A stretch of 64,000 bases of DNA from NCBI RefSeq assembly GCF_000688515.1, contig NZ_JHZK01000002.1, positions 124,001-188,000 of the forward strand, written 5' to 3'. Positions 51,401 through 59,869 of the stretch are shown one piece after another. Position 1 is the first letter of the stretch. Each line of letters starts with the position of its first letter. The notes under the pieces are model-generated. The model saw nothing but the letters and a program-made list of their open reading frames with translations, did not search any database and was not told the DNA's origin. The stretch is from Afifella pfennigii DSM 17143 (lineage in GTDB: Bacteria > Pseudomonadota > Alphaproteobacteria > Rhizobiales > Afifellaceae). The translations under genes and the position numbers were made by a program.

Positions 51401-51823
51401 GGGCTCTTCGGCGTCCTCCGGCAGGGTGGTGATGGCCGCCACCGCGGCCTCCACGTCGGCGAGACCCTTCTGCATGTCGGCGCCTTCCTGGAATTCCAGG
51501 GTGATGGTGCCGCTGCCCTCGCGGGCGGTGGAGCGCACCTCGTCGACGCCGTCCAGGAAGCGCACCGCCGGCTCCACGACATCGAGGATATTGGCTTCCA
51601 CATCCTCCGCGCTGGCGCCCGACCAGGTGACGGAGACGGACACCGTGTCGGTTTCGATGGAGGGGAAGAACTGGGTGTTGATCTTGATGAGGGCGAAGAT
51701 GCCGAAGAGGATCATCAGCACCATGAGCAGGTTCGCCGCGTTATTGTGACGGGCGAAGAGCTGGATGATGGGAACGGCGTCGCGGCGCGGGAAAGCGCCG
51801 GCCTCGTCCGGCGCGCCGCTCAC
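48431..51823 (-). CDS. RND efflux transporter, inner-membrane permease
   Basis: A 1,130-residue AcrB/MdtB-type proton antiporter. An N-terminal membrane segment (LLMVLMILFGIFALIKINTQ), two large periplasmic loops and about twelve membrane segments are present. TM4 holds MMLGIIVDDAIVVGEH with the proton-relay aspartates. It starts at GTG 51823 and overlaps the adaptor stop as GTGA. No outer-membrane channel gene is adjacent, so a separately encoded TolC-like protein is expected. Substrates unknown. Confidence 0.93.
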   Translation of the reverse strand: MSGAPDEAGAFPRRDAVPIIQLFARHNNAANLLMVLMILFGIFALIKINTQFFPSIETDTVSVSVTWSGASAEDVEANILDVVEPAVRFLDGVDEVRSTAREGSGTITLEFQEGADMQKGLADVEAAVAAITTLPEDAEEPKVSFRQWRESVARLAVTGPYSEATLKAIAKDVHDGLIDAGIDSVTYTGLRSEELVVSVAERDLRRLGLSIGEVSSAISGNSRDLPSGKLETTVSRQIRALSDAGDPEALKDIEVKAFSSGERVRLGDFAEVEERFDPDDKEGMTRGQRAIELFVERSASADTLATARLMDDYLERVRPTLPPGVEILKYDVRADAVADRIGLLVTNGLQGLVLVIVILFIFLNGRIAFWVAAGIPVAMMTTLGVMYVSGQTLNMMSLFALIMMLGIIVDDAIVVGEHTATRSSMGDDGVNAAITGAGHMTAPVIAASLTTVAAFAPLFLVRGGIGTFIQTLPLVVIAVIFASLIECFLILPGHLAHSLSRARQAGWSMWRWIFASLFVAAALVLLLRPGMGELLAQPWLSRVETGFGALAGLLQTLLIVLAAICLGALVELLFAFAARRRAASTHRRNALRRALDNGFDWFRDRPFNGIVTLAYRWRYVTVALAVASFLMSIGLVQGGRVSFVFFPSPEAETLRARVEFNAGTPRQQVEEAVARLEGALWQASGELSPEKKLIVASFTTIGEAGRSEGDNLAEFRVQLVTSEERDVRTPEIVRAWQEAAPDLAGVKRFAIYEMRGGPPGRDIDIRFRGADAASLKAAAEEAQVALSAFPGVSGAADDLPYGKPELVIRLTPRGAALGFTNEEVGRQVRNALEGAIPRRFAKGDEEVTIRVQRKLREEGTAALRALELRTPDGFYVPLEEVVELSERQGFATIQRVDGKSTVSITADVDLAETNPGAVLAELRSSGAIDRIATEYGVETLFSGRAEERQDAFADLKLGSVLALGVIYILLAWVFGSYLRPVAVMLIIPFGFVGATFGHFAMGFDLTILSLFGLLGLAGILVNDSIILVARLDDRLKAGDNLEEAAIGASRDRLRAVLLTSLTTIAGLAPLLTETSLQAQFLLPMAITMVFGLAFATCLVLFLVPVFIGIGGDIAAIFRFAAGRHAPASAR

Positions 51824-53262
51824 GATCCGTGCCCCAGCGACATGGTTTGCGCCGGCCTCGGATTCTCGCCGGGGGCGGCGACCTTGAGGCCTTCGCGCGC
51901 ATCGGCGATCTGCGTCGTCACCACTTCCTCGCCGGGCTCCAGCCCTGAGGTGACGATGATGTCGGCGCCGTCATCGGCGGCCACCTCGACCGGACGGCGG
52001 CGCATGCGGCCGTCCTCCACGACGTAGACGGCGTTGCCGCCATAAAGCGCCGTCTCCGGCAGGCGCACGGCGCCGGCGTAAAGCTTGTCGGGGATCGTCA
52101 CTTCCACGAAGGCGCCCGGCCTCAGCTTCACCGGCGGGTTCTCCTCGGTGATACGGGCGAACAACTCCACGCCGCCGCGATCGGCGAGAACTTCCGCGCC
52201 GATCCTGTCGATCTCCGCGGCGTAGGTGACGCCCTTGCCGCCCACCGTCCAGGTCACCTCCGCTTCTCGGCCGAGAACGCCGGCCTCGTCGGAAAGAAGC
52301 CTGCCGAACTGCCGGTCGCTGACGACGAAACGGGCCTCCACCGAGCCTTCCCGGTAGAGCGTGACGATGACGTCGCTGATGCTGACCTTGCGCCCGACAC
52401 CGGCCGTCTCGCTGACGACGACGCCGTCGAAGGGCGCCTTCAGCTCGGTATCGGCGAGGTTCCTCTCGGCTTCTTCCAGCTTCCAGGCGAGGCGCTCGCG
52501 GACGGCCCGCTGCTGCTCGGCGCGGGCGCGCTCGATTTCAAGGCTGCTCTCGGCCTGCTCCACGGCGGCGGTGCGCTGGCTGAGCACGAGCTGGCGCTGC
52601 TCTAGATTTTGCTGCGTTCCGGTGCCGCGGGCGCGCAGAGCCTCGGCGCGCTCAAGATCGGTGCGCGCCAGCTCCAGCTGCTCCTGCGCCCGCTTCAGCG
52701 CCGTCTCCTGCGCGGTGATGCTCGCCTCGCGTTCCGCAAGGCTCGCCTCCGCCTCGCGCAGATTGGCGCGCGCCTCCGTTACCGCGCCGCGATAGGGAAA
52801 GGGATCGACGGTGGCCAGCACCTGGCCTTGTTCGACCCTCTCGCCGGCCTCCAGTTGCGGAGCGACGTAAACGATCTCGCCCGACACCAATGCCCGCAGC
52901 TCCAAGCTTTCGCTCGCCACGGCATTGCCGAAGACGGAAAAGCGCGGCTGGTGCTCGCCGCGGACCACCTCCTGGCGCTCCACCGTATAGACCTGCTCTG
53001 TCGGCGCGCGCGCCGGGCCCTTGGGGGCGCTGGCCGTCAGATAGCGCATGCCGGCGACGGCGGCGGCAAGGACGGCGATGACGAGGCCGAGCTGGACGAG
53101 GCCGCTCAGGACGGCCCGGCCGGGCCGGGGCTTGCCGGCGGCGGCCGGCGCCGTTTTGGGGGATGGCGCGGCGGGCGCGCGTTGCGGCGAAGGCGCGCCG
53201 CGCGCAAAGCTCGTCCCCTCCCCCGAGGGCGCCTCGCGGGCCGGCTCGCCGGTATCGATCAC
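51820..53262 (-). CDS. RND efflux periplasmic adaptor (membrane fusion protein)
   Basis: A 480-residue adaptor. A proline/alanine-rich cytoplasmic N-terminus is followed by one membrane segment (LVQLGLVIAVLAAAVAGMRY), a lipoyl/barrel-sandwich half, a long alpha-hairpin coiled coil (LREAEASLAEREASITAQET and on) and the second lipoyl half (LADTELKAPFDGVVVSETAG). It starts at GTG 53262. A CTG a little further upstream has a better SD (gagagga), so the true start is uncertain. Cotranscribed with the permease. Confidence 0.9.
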   Translation of the reverse strand: MIDTGEPAREAPSGEGTSFARGAPSPQRAPAAPSPKTAPAAAGKPRPGRAVLSGLVQLGLVIAVLAAAVAGMRYLTASAPKGPARAPTEQVYTVERQEVVRGEHQPRFSVFGNAVASESLELRALVSGEIVYVAPQLEAGERVEQGQVLATVDPFPYRGAVTEARANLREAEASLAEREASITAQETALKRAQEQLELARTDLERAEALRARGTGTQQNLEQRQLVLSQRTAAVEQAESSLEIERARAEQQRAVRERLAWKLEEAERNLADTELKAPFDGVVVSETAGVGRKVSISDVIVTLYREGSVEARFVVSDRQFGRLLSDEAGVLGREAEVTWTVGGKGVTYAAEIDRIGAEVLADRGGVELFARITEENPPVKLRPGAFVEVTIPDKLYAGAVRLPETALYGGNAVYVVEDGRMRRRPVEVAADDGADIIVTSGLEPGEEVVTTQIADAREGLKVAAPGENPRPAQTMSLGHGS

Positions 53263-53415
53263 CAGGCGCGGCGTCTTGGCCTTGTCGCTCAGCGTCGTAT
53301 CCTCTCATCTGCGCGGCTCAAGGGGCCGCAAGCTCCGGCCCACACTAGCGATGCTGCGTGAACCGAGGCTGAACCGATATGGCGGCCAGAAGGCGCCCGG
53401 CAACTTACAGATTAG

Positions 53416-54414
53416 TCAGACGTCGTTCTTGCCAAGGCCATCCGGATCGAAACGGTACTCTTTGCCGCAGAACTCGCAGCGCACGGCGATGGCGCCGCTT
53501 TCGGCGGCTTCGGTCAGTTCTTCCGCGGGAAGCTGCTCCAGCACCGCGGCGATGCGCTGGCGCGAGCAGGTGCAGCGGTCTTCGAGCGGCGTTGCGTCAA
53601 AAACCCGCACGCCGCGCTCGTGAAAAAGGCGCAGAAGCAGCCGTTCGGCCGGGACGGAGGGATCGATGAGCTCCACGTCCTCCACCGTATCGACGAGGGC
53701 GGCGGCCTCCACCCAGGCATCGTCCTCCTCCGCCTCGTGCGGCGGCTCGGCGTCCTCGGGCGCATCGCCCGGAGGCAGGTCGCGCACGGTGATACGGTCG
53801 GGCGAGTCTGGCAGGAACTGCGCGATCAGCCCGCCGGCGCGCCAGGCTTGGCGCGCCTCGCCCGCCTCGCCGCGATCGAGGATCTCCGCAACGGCGAGGC
53901 GCACGCGCGTCGGGATCTGCTCCGACTGGCGGAAATAGGCATGCGCGGCCGCTTCCAGGCTCTCGTGCTGCAGCTTCACATAGCCCTGATAGCGGTGGCC
54001 GCTGCGGCCCTGCTCGATGGTCATGGCGAGCGTGCCGCTGCCCAGGAGGTCGGCACTGGAGGCGCGTCCCGCCTCGCTGACCCCCTCCACCCGCTCGCGG
54101 TTGCAGGTGGCGGTCGCCCGTATCTGCCCGGGCGTGCGGATATCGACAACGAGGAGCGAGACCGGCCCGTCGGTTTCCGCCTGCAGGATGAAGCGGCCGG
54201 TGTCCTTCAGGGAGGTGGCCAGCAGCGAGGCGAGCGCCACCGCTTCGCCGAGCAGGACCTTCACCGGTCGCGGCAGGTCGTGCCGGGCGAGGATGGCATC
54301 GAGCGCCGGGCCGAGGGTGACGACGCGGCCGCGCACATCGAGCGGATCGACCTGAAAGGGCAGGGCCCGGTCGTCCGCGCCGGCAATGAAATCGCTTTGG
54401 TCCTGAACGCTCAC
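53416..54414 (-). CDS. hslO: Hsp33 family redox-regulated chaperone HslO
   Basis: A 332-residue cytoplasmic holdase activated by oxidation. The C-terminal zinc centre has CTCSRQRI and [10 protein letters not shown] (four cysteines that form disulfides on oxidation). An acidic insert of ~35 residues ([20 protein letters not shown]) lies in the middle, longer than in E. coli. It starts at GTG 54414, which overlaps the argF stop as GTGA, so it is translationally coupled to argF. Confidence 0.93.
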   Translation of the reverse strand: MSVQDQSDFIAGADDRALPFQVDPLDVRGRVVTLGPALDAILARHDLPRPVKVLLGEAVALASLLATSLKDTGRFILQAETDGPVSLLVVDIRTPGQIRATATCNRERVEGVSEAGRASSADLLGSGTLAMTIEQGRSGHRYQGYVKLQHESLEAAAHAYFRQSEQIPTRVRLAVAEILDRGEAGEARQAWRAGGLIAQFLPDSPDRITVRDLPPGDAPEDAEPPHEAEEDDAWVEAAALVDTVEDVELIDPSVPAERLLLRLFHERGVRVFDATPLEDRCTCSRQRIAAVLEQLPAEELTEAAESGAIAVRCEFCGKEYRFDPDGLGKNDV

Positions 54415-55331
54415 ATCGGCTCCGAAAGACACCACGCAAGGATCGCCTTTTGCGCGTGCAGACGGTTTTCCGCTTCGTCGAAAACCACCGATTGCGGGCC
54501 GTCGATCACGCTGGCTGTCACCTCCTCGCCGCGATGGGCGGGAAGGCAATGCATGAATATGGCGTCTTTCTTGGCGCATTCCATCATGCGCTCGTTCACC
54601 TGATAGGGCTTGAGGAGATTGTGGCGCCTTGCGCCCTCGTCGTCTCCCATCGACACCCAGGTGTCGGTGACGAGGCAATCGGCCTCGCGCGCCGCTTCTT
54701 CCGGGTCGGCGAGAAAGCGGACCATGGCGCCCTTCTCGTGCGCCCAGACGCGAATGCCGTCCTCCGGCATCAATTCCGGCGGGCCGGCGATGTCGAGCGC
54801 GAAGCCGAAGCGCTCGGCCGCGTGCACCCAGGAATTCATGACGTTGTTGGCATCACCGAGCCAGGCGAACTTCCTGCCCTTCAGCGGCCCACGATGCTCT
54901 TCGAAGGTCATCAGATCGGCCATCAGCTGGCAGGGATGCGAGCGCCGCGTCAGGCCGTTGATGACAGGCACGGTGGCATGCTCGGCGAGCGCCGCCACCA
55001 TGTCGTGATCGAGCGTGCGGATCATGATGACGTCGACATAGCGCGACAGCACCTTGGCGGTGTCGGAAATGCTTTCGCCGCGGCCCAGCTGCATCTCCTT
55101 GCCGGTCAATAGGATGGCATCGCCGCCGAGCTGGCGCATGGCGACGTCGAAGGAGATGCGCGTGCGCGTGGAGGGCTGCTCGAAGATCATCGCCAGCACC
55201 CGCCCGTCGAGCGGCCGCGGCAGCGGCGCGCCGCTCTTCTTCTCCGCTTTCAGGCGCTTGCCGTCTTCCAGGATCGCATGCAACGCCGCGGAGGGAATCT
55301 CCGACAGGTCAAGGAAATGACGCGGTCCCAT
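54411..55331 (-). CDS. argF: Ornithine carbamoyltransferase ArgF
   Basis: Makes citrulline from ornithine and carbamoyl phosphate in arginine synthesis. 306 residues. Carbamoyl-phosphate loop [13 protein letters not shown], then [14 protein letters not shown] and the ornithine-binding [15 protein letters not shown]. The ATG at 55331 has gagagg nine bases upstream and gives the usual [11 protein letters not shown] start. An in-frame ATG at 55340 is less well spaced. Second gene of argD-argF-hslO. Confidence 0.95.
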   Translation of the reverse strand: MGPRHFLDLSEIPSAALHAILEDGKRLKAEKKSGAPLPRPLDGRVLAMIFEQPSTRTRISFDVAMRQLGGDAILLTGKEMQLGRGESISDTAKVLSRYVDVIMIRTLDHDMVAALAEHATVPVINGLTRRSHPCQLMADLMTFEEHRGPLKGRKFAWLGDANNVMNSWVHAAERFGFALDIAGPPELMPEDGIRVWAHEKGAMVRFLADPEEAAREADCLVTDTWVSMGDDEGARRHNLLKPYQVNERMMECAKKDAIFMHCLPAHRGEEVTASVIDGPQSVVFDEAENRLHAQKAILAWCLSEPM

Positions 55332-55344
55332 GGCGGTCATCCTC

Positions 55345-56550
55345 TCACGCCGCCGCCGAGCTGCCGGCGGCCGCGGCAAGCGCGGCTTCCATGCGCGCGA
55401 GCGCCTCGTCCATCTCCGCTTCGGAGATGATCAGCGCCGGCAGGACGCGCACCACGTCATCGCCGGCCGCCACGGTGAGGACGCCGTGTTGGCGCAGAAG
55501 CTCCACCATCGGCCCCGGGGCCCCGGCGCATTTCAGCCCCAGCATCAGCCCCTCGCCGCGCACGCCCAGGATCTGGTCGGGATAGGTGTCGGTGAGCGAG
55601 GCGAGCTTTTGCTTGAAGAGGAGGCCCTTGCGGCGCACCTCCGGCAGGAAGTCGGGCGCCAGCACGAGGTCCAGGACGGCGTTGCCGACGGCCATGGCGA
55701 GCGGGTTGCCGCCATAGGTGGAGCCATGCGTGCCGACCACCATGGCTTCCGAAGCCGCCTCCGTGGCAAGGCAGGCGCCGAGCGGAAAGCCGCCGCCAAT
55801 GGCCTTGGCGACGGCCATCAGGTCGGGCGTGACGCCGGCCCATTCATGCGCGAAGAGCCGGCCGGTCCGGCCCATACCGCACTGGATCTCGTCGAGCATC
55901 ATCAAGAGGCCGCGCTCGTCGCACAATGCGCGGATGAAGCGCAGGAAATCGTGCGGCACCGGTCGCACGCCGCCCTCGCCCTGGATGGGCTCTATCAGGA
56001 TCGCCGCCGTCTCCGGCCCGATGGCCGCCGCAAGCGCCTCGCGGTCGCCGAGCGGCACCTGGTCGAAGCCCTCCACCTTGGGACCGAAGCCTTGCAGGTA
56101 CTTCTCCTGTCCGCCGGCGGCGATGGTCGCCAGGGTGCGCCCGTGGAAGGCCCCCTCGAAGGTGACGATGCGGTGCTTTTCCGGCGCGCCCTTGGCGTAG
56201 TGGTAGCGACGCGCCGTCTTGATGGCGCATTCCATCGCCTCGGCGCCGGAATTGGTGAAGAAGACGGCCTCGGCAAAGCTCGCCTCGCACAACCGGCGGC
56301 CGAGCTCGCGCTGGCCGGGGATCTCGAAGATGTTGGAGACGTGCCAGAGCTTCTCCGCCTGCCGCTTCAGCGCCTCGACGAGATGCGGATGGGCATGGCC
56401 GAAGGCGTTGACGGCGATGCCGCCCATCAGGTCGAGATATCGCTCGCCGGCGGCCGTCTCCAGCCAGACGCCTTCGCCACGCGTAAAGGCGAGCTCGGCC
56501 CGGGCATAGGTGGCGTAAAGAGGCGATGAGGCTTGGTCTGCGGCCGTCAT
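55345..56550 (-). CDS. argD: Acetylornithine aminotransferase ArgD
   Basis: PLP class III aminotransferase of 401 residues acting in arginine synthesis (and possibly on N-succinyl-diaminopimelate). PLP motif: [16 protein letters not shown]. Other blocks: [20 protein letters not shown] and [19 protein letters not shown] at 56550 ([15 protein letters not shown]). It lies 13 bp before argF. A terminator-like hairpin sits 24 bp upstream on the same strand, suggesting attenuation or an upstream small transcript. Confidence 0.95.
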   Translation of the reverse strand: MTAADQASSPLYATYARAELAFTRGEGVWLETAAGERYLDLMGGIAVNAFGHAHPHLVEALKRQAEKLWHVSNIFEIPGQRELGRRLCEASFAEAVFFTNSGAEAMECAIKTARRYHYAKGAPEKHRIVTFEGAFHGRTLATIAAGGQEKYLQGFGPKVEGFDQVPLGDREALAAAIGPETAAILIEPIQGEGGVRPVPHDFLRFIRALCDERGLLMMLDEIQCGMGRTGRLFAHEWAGVTPDLMAVAKAIGGGFPLGACLATEAASEAMVVGTHGSTYGGNPLAMAVGNAVLDLVLAPDFLPEVRRKGLLFKQKLASLTDTYPDQILGVRGEGLMLGLKCAGAPGPMVELLRQHGVLTVAAGDDVVRVLPALIISEAEMDEALARMEAALAAAAGSSAAA

Positions 56551-56573
56551 GGCATCATCCGATCGGGATGTTA

Positions 56574-56604
56574 GAAAAACGAAAAGCCGCCTTTCGGGGC
56601 GGCT
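56574..56604 (-). terminator. Terminator-like hairpin just upstream of argD
   Basis: On the minus strand: 7-bp stem agccgcc / ggcggct with loop ccgaaa, then ttttcgttttt. No protein gene ends here on that strand. It could be a leader attenuator for argD or the end of a small RNA from the gcrA-argD gap. Confidence 0.6.
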
Positions 56605-56901
56605 CAGTCCCTCTACCATGAGGCCGCGCGGGGGCGCAATGCGGCCTCCGGCCGGACGAAAGAGCCGAGGTTGTGACTTTCTTGACTCACTTTTGCCGCT
56701 AAGCGGGGGAAAATCGCGGAAATGACGTTCCGACTCTTGTCGGGGAGTCAGCCGATCATGTAGCTTAAGAAACCGTTAAGCACGAGATGTCGTGCGGCGG
56801 ACGATGTTCTCCCACTAGTTATTGCGTCAGCGCAGGCGCCCGGCGCCCTGTGACGGCAGAGGGATTCCGTCTCACACCGACCATGAGGGAGCCAAGACAC
56901 C
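56605..56901 (+). promoter_or_regulatory. gcrA upstream region with GANTC sites and a CtrA-type box
   Basis: No protein gene is seen in the 351-bp argD-gcrA gap. It holds three GANTC methylation sites (56684-56688, 56732-56736, 56745-56749) and TTAA-N7-TTAAG at 56765-56780, one base off the CtrA consensus TTAA-N7-TTAAC. In Caulobacter CtrA and methylation control gcrA. A similar circuit here is inferred. Confidence 0.65.
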
Positions 56902-57399
56902 ATGTCCTGGACCGATGAACGAGTCGATCTCCTCAAGAAGCTCTGGCAGGAGGGCCTCAGCGCCAGCCAGATCGCGGGAGAGCTTGGCGGCGTGACGCGC
57001 AATGCCGTGATCGGCAAGATTCACCGCCTCGGCCTTTCCGGCCGTGGCCAGCCGACCTCCATCATCAAGCGGGCGCGCCGGACACGTTCAGCGCCGGCGC
57101 CGCGCCAGAGGCGCACCGTGACCATCGGCGCCACGGCGCTGCAGGCGGAGGAGGAGGTCGAGATGGTTCCGGAACTGCGCCCGGCGCATTCCGTTGTTGT
57201 GCCCATCGCCAAGCGTCTTCCTATCGAGAAGCTCACCGAGCGCACCTGCAAATGGCCGATCGGCGATCCCTCCGACGAGGACTTCCACTTCTGCGGGTGC
57301 GATTCACTGGAAGGTCTGCCCTATTGCGAGTATCATGCGGGCGTAGCCTACCAGAGCACCGATGCGCGCCGGCGCGTGCGCAAAGTCGCCCACGGCTAG
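56902..57399 (+). CDS. gcrA: GcrA cell cycle regulator
   Basis: A 165-residue alphaproteobacterial sigma70 cofactor that binds methylated GANTC promoters. The N-terminus MSWTDERVDLLKKLW, then SASQIAGELGGVTRNAVIGK is the DNA-binding helix-turn-helix. The C-terminal TERTCKWPIGDPSDEDFHFC and CEYHAGVAYQ is the sigma-binding part. An SD gggagc precedes the ATG. Confidence 0.95.
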   Translation: MSWTDERVDLLKKLWQEGLSASQIAGELGGVTRNAVIGKIHRLGLSGRGQPTSIIKRARRTRSAPAPRQRRTVTIGATALQAEEEVEMVPELRPAHSVVVPIAKRLPIEKLTERTCKWPIGDPSDEDFHFCGCDSLEGLPYCEYHAGVAYQSTDARRRVRKVAHG

Positions 57400-57441
57400 G
57401 CAGGATTACCAGTTTCCTCCCGAAAACTGGCGTAACAAACT

Positions 57442-57470
57442 GGCGGGGCCTCGGCCCCGCCTTGTTCTTT
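57442..57470 (+). terminator. Rho-independent terminator after gcrA
   Basis: GC-rich stem ggcggggc / gccccgcc with a 4-base loop ctcg, followed by ttgttcttt, 42 bp after the gcrA stop. Confidence 0.8.
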
Positions 57471-57545
57471 GTGCGGGCAAGAACCTCGGGCTAAGGAAAC
57501 CTCGCTCCAAGCCGCGCGCCGCCGCAACGGCGTGCGCCTCGTCCC

Positions 57546-58892
57546 TCACGCATCCGCCGACAACCGCTCTGCCGCGTTCTGCGTCGCTGCGGGCGTTGCG
57601 CTCTCGCCGTTCTCGCCTGTCGTCGCGGCGGGCAGGCGCACGGTGAAGGTGGCGCCACGGCCCAGCGTGCTGGCGATCTCCAGGCGGCCGCGATGGCGCG
57701 TCAGGATGTGCTTGACGATGGCAAGCCCGAGGCCCGTGCCCTGCTTCTCCCGGCTGGAGACGACATCCACCCGGTAGAAGCGTTCCGTTAGTCGCGGCAG
57801 ATGCTCCTGTGGGATGCCGGGGCCGAAATCGGTAACGCTCGCCGAAATCGTGGCGCCGTTGGCGACCCGGCCGAGATCGACTTCCAGCCGCTCGCCGGAA
57901 TTGCCGTATTTGAGGCCGTTCTCGACAAGGTTCTGGAAGACCTGGTGGAGCTCGTCCTGGTCGCCGAGCACGATCAAGGGCTCGTCGCGGATGGCGAGCG
58001 AGATCGACACGCCCAGCTCACCGGCGAGCGGCTTCATGCCGTCGACCACGCGGCGCACCACCTGGCCGAGATCCACACGCTCGCCGGGCCGCTGATGCAC
58101 GCGCATCTCCAGCCGCGACAGCGACAGGAGATCGTCGAGGAGCCGGCGCATGCGTTCCGCCTGTTCGTGCATGATGGAAAGGAAACGGCTCTGCGCCGCC
58201 GGATCGTCCCGGGCCGCGCCCTGCAAAGTGTCGATGATGGCTGACAGCGAGGCGAGCGGCGTGCGAAGCTCATGGCTGGCATTGGCGACGAAATCGGCGC
58301 GCATGCGGGCGACCGCGCGGCGCTCCGTCACGTCTTCGAAAAGGACGAGGATGAAAGGATCCTCCGCCGCCGCGTGATGCACCGGCCGCACCGACACGAC
58401 GAAGACGAGCTCCGCGCCGCTGCGCTCGCGATACTCAAAGGTGCTGCTCTCGTCCGACACGGCAGCTTGCAGCGCCTCGCGGAGCCGCGGCGAGCGGATC
58501 GTCATCGACAGCGTGTCGCCGGCCCGGGCCTGCGAGAAGGTGCGCATCGCCGGCTCGTTGGCGAAGCGGATAACGCCTTGGATATCCAGGAGAAAGGTCG
58601 GAGACGGCAGCGATTGGGCGACTGCCTTCATGCCGGTGTCGGGCCATACGATCGGCGCCCGTCGCATCCCCGAAAGGTTCCGCCGCGTCCGTTCTGTCGG
58701 TCGCGTCATCGTCAGTGTCGCCGCGACCAGCGCGAAGGCCAGCAAGGAGAAGAGGGCGGGGACCTGGAAGAAGAAGCTGGCCGAAACGGCCGCCAGCGCA
58801 GTGACGATAAGCGGCAGGCGGGCCGCCGCGAGGCGCATCAGCGGCATCGGTGCGCTTTCGTCCCGTCTTTCTTCCGCTTTCGGTTCGTCGGT
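57546..58892 (-). CDS. phoR: PhoR-like sensor histidine kinase
   Basis: A membrane histidine kinase of ~448 residues. Two adjacent membrane segments (LPLIVTALAAVSASFFFQVP onward), a PAS domain beginning SLPSPTFLLDIQGVIRFANE, H-box NASHELRTPLASL with the phosphoacceptor His, N-box NLVENGLKYG, G1 DFGPGIP and G2 GTGLGLAIVKHIL. This architecture matches alphaproteobacterial PhoR, the phosphate sensor. No phoB or pst genes lie in the window. The start is uncertain: GTG 58892 has a GAGG SD, and a TTG at 58937 is also in frame. It is divergent from ppk2. Confidence 0.85.
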   Translation of the reverse strand, partial: TDEPKAEERRDESAPMPLMRLAAARLPLIVTALAAVSASFFFQVPALFSLLAFALVAATLTMTRPTERTRRNLSGMRRAPIVWPDTGMKAVAQSLPSPTFLLDIQGVIRFANEPAMRTFSQARAGDTLSMTIRSPRLREALQAAVSDESSTFEYRERSGAELVFVVSVRPVHHAAAEDPFILVLFEDVTERRAVARMRADFVANASHELRTPLASLSAIIDTLQGAARDDPAAQSRFLSIMHEQAERMRRLLDDLLSLSRLEMRVHQRPGERVDLGQVVRRVVDGMKPLAGELGVSISLAIRDEPLIVLGDQDELHQVFQNLVENGLKYGNSGERLEVDLGRVANGATISASVTDFGPGIPQEHLPRLTERFYRVDVVSSREKQGTGLGLAIVKHILTRHRGRLEIASTLGRGATFTVRLPAATTGENGESATPAATQNAAERLSADA

Positions 58893-58975
58893 CACTTGCC
58901 TCGCTCTCGTCAATGGCCCGATAATTCTGTAAAACAAAGCATGTTTCAGTTGAGCGTCAGCGAATCGGTCCTGGC

Positions 58976-59848
58976 ATGAATAGCATGGACACGCCGCTTT
59001 TCGATCTCGATACCCCGCGACTGCCCGCCTGGGTGCGCGAGGGCGCCCTCATATCCGATCATTATCCTTACGCCAGCAAGTTGAAACGTCGTGCCTATGA
59101 GGAGGAATTGCGACATCTGCAGCACGAATTGGTGAAGGTTCTGGCCTGGGTGCAGGCGAGCGGCGAGCGCATCGTCGTTGTTTTCGAGGGTCGCGACGCG
59201 GCGGGCAAGGGCGGTGCCATCAAGGCGATGCGCGAGAACCTCAATCCGCGTCACGCCCGCATCGTCGCCCTCGCCAAGCCGACCGAGCGCGAGCGCGGAC
59301 AATGGTACTTTCAGCGCTATGTGGAGGAGTTGCCGAGCCGCGGCGAGATGGTCCTGTTCGACCGCTCCTGGTACAATCGCGGCGTGGTGGAGCCGGTGAT
59401 GGGGTTTTGCAGCCGGACCGAAGCGCAATCCTTCTTGCGCGAGGCGCCCGACTTTGAGCGCATGCTGGTGCGCGACGGCGTGCATCTTTTCAAGTTCTGG
59501 CTCAATATCGGCCGTGAGATGCAGATGCTGCGCTTTCATCAGCGCCGCCACAATCCATTGAAATCCTGGAAAATCTCGGCCGTGGACCTTGCCGCCGTCG
59601 CTTCCTGGGACGAGTTCACCACGGCGCGCGACCGCATGCTGGAAGCCACCCACAGCTCGCACGCCCCTTGGCATGTCGTGCGCGCCAACGACAAGCGTCG
59701 GGCGCGTCTGAACCTCATACGCCAGGTGCTGCGGGAACTGCCCTATGACGGCAAGGAGCCGGATATGATCGGCTCGCTCGACGAGGCGATCTTGGGCGAC
59801 GGGCCGGGTTTCCTGCGCCAGCGAGCCGGCATCGAGGCGGCGAACTGA
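58976..59848 (+). CDS. ppk2: Polyphosphate kinase 2 (PPK2)
   Basis: A 290-residue PPK2 that uses polyphosphate to phosphorylate nucleoside mono- or diphosphates. Walker [13 protein letters not shown], lid [13 protein letters not shown] and Walker [20 protein letters not shown] are present. One-domain length suggests class I (NDP kinase activity), but specificity is not decided by sequence here. It is divergent from the PhoR-like gene, a plausible phosphate-storage link. Confidence 0.93.
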   Translation: MNSMDTPLFDLDTPRLPAWVREGALISDHYPYASKLKRRAYEEELRHLQHELVKVLAWVQASGERIVVVFEGRDAAGKGGAIKAMRENLNPRHARIVALAKPTERERGQWYFQRYVEELPSRGEMVLFDRSWYNRGVVEPVMGFCSRTEAQSFLREAPDFERMLVRDGVHLFKFWLNIGREMQMLRFHQRRHNPLKSWKISAVDLAAVASWDEFTTARDRMLEATHSSHAPWHVVRANDKRRARLNLIRQVLRELPYDGKEPDMIGSLDEAILGDGPGFLRQRAGIEAAN

Positions 59849-59869
59849 CGGGCCCGGCCGGCCGGGCGC

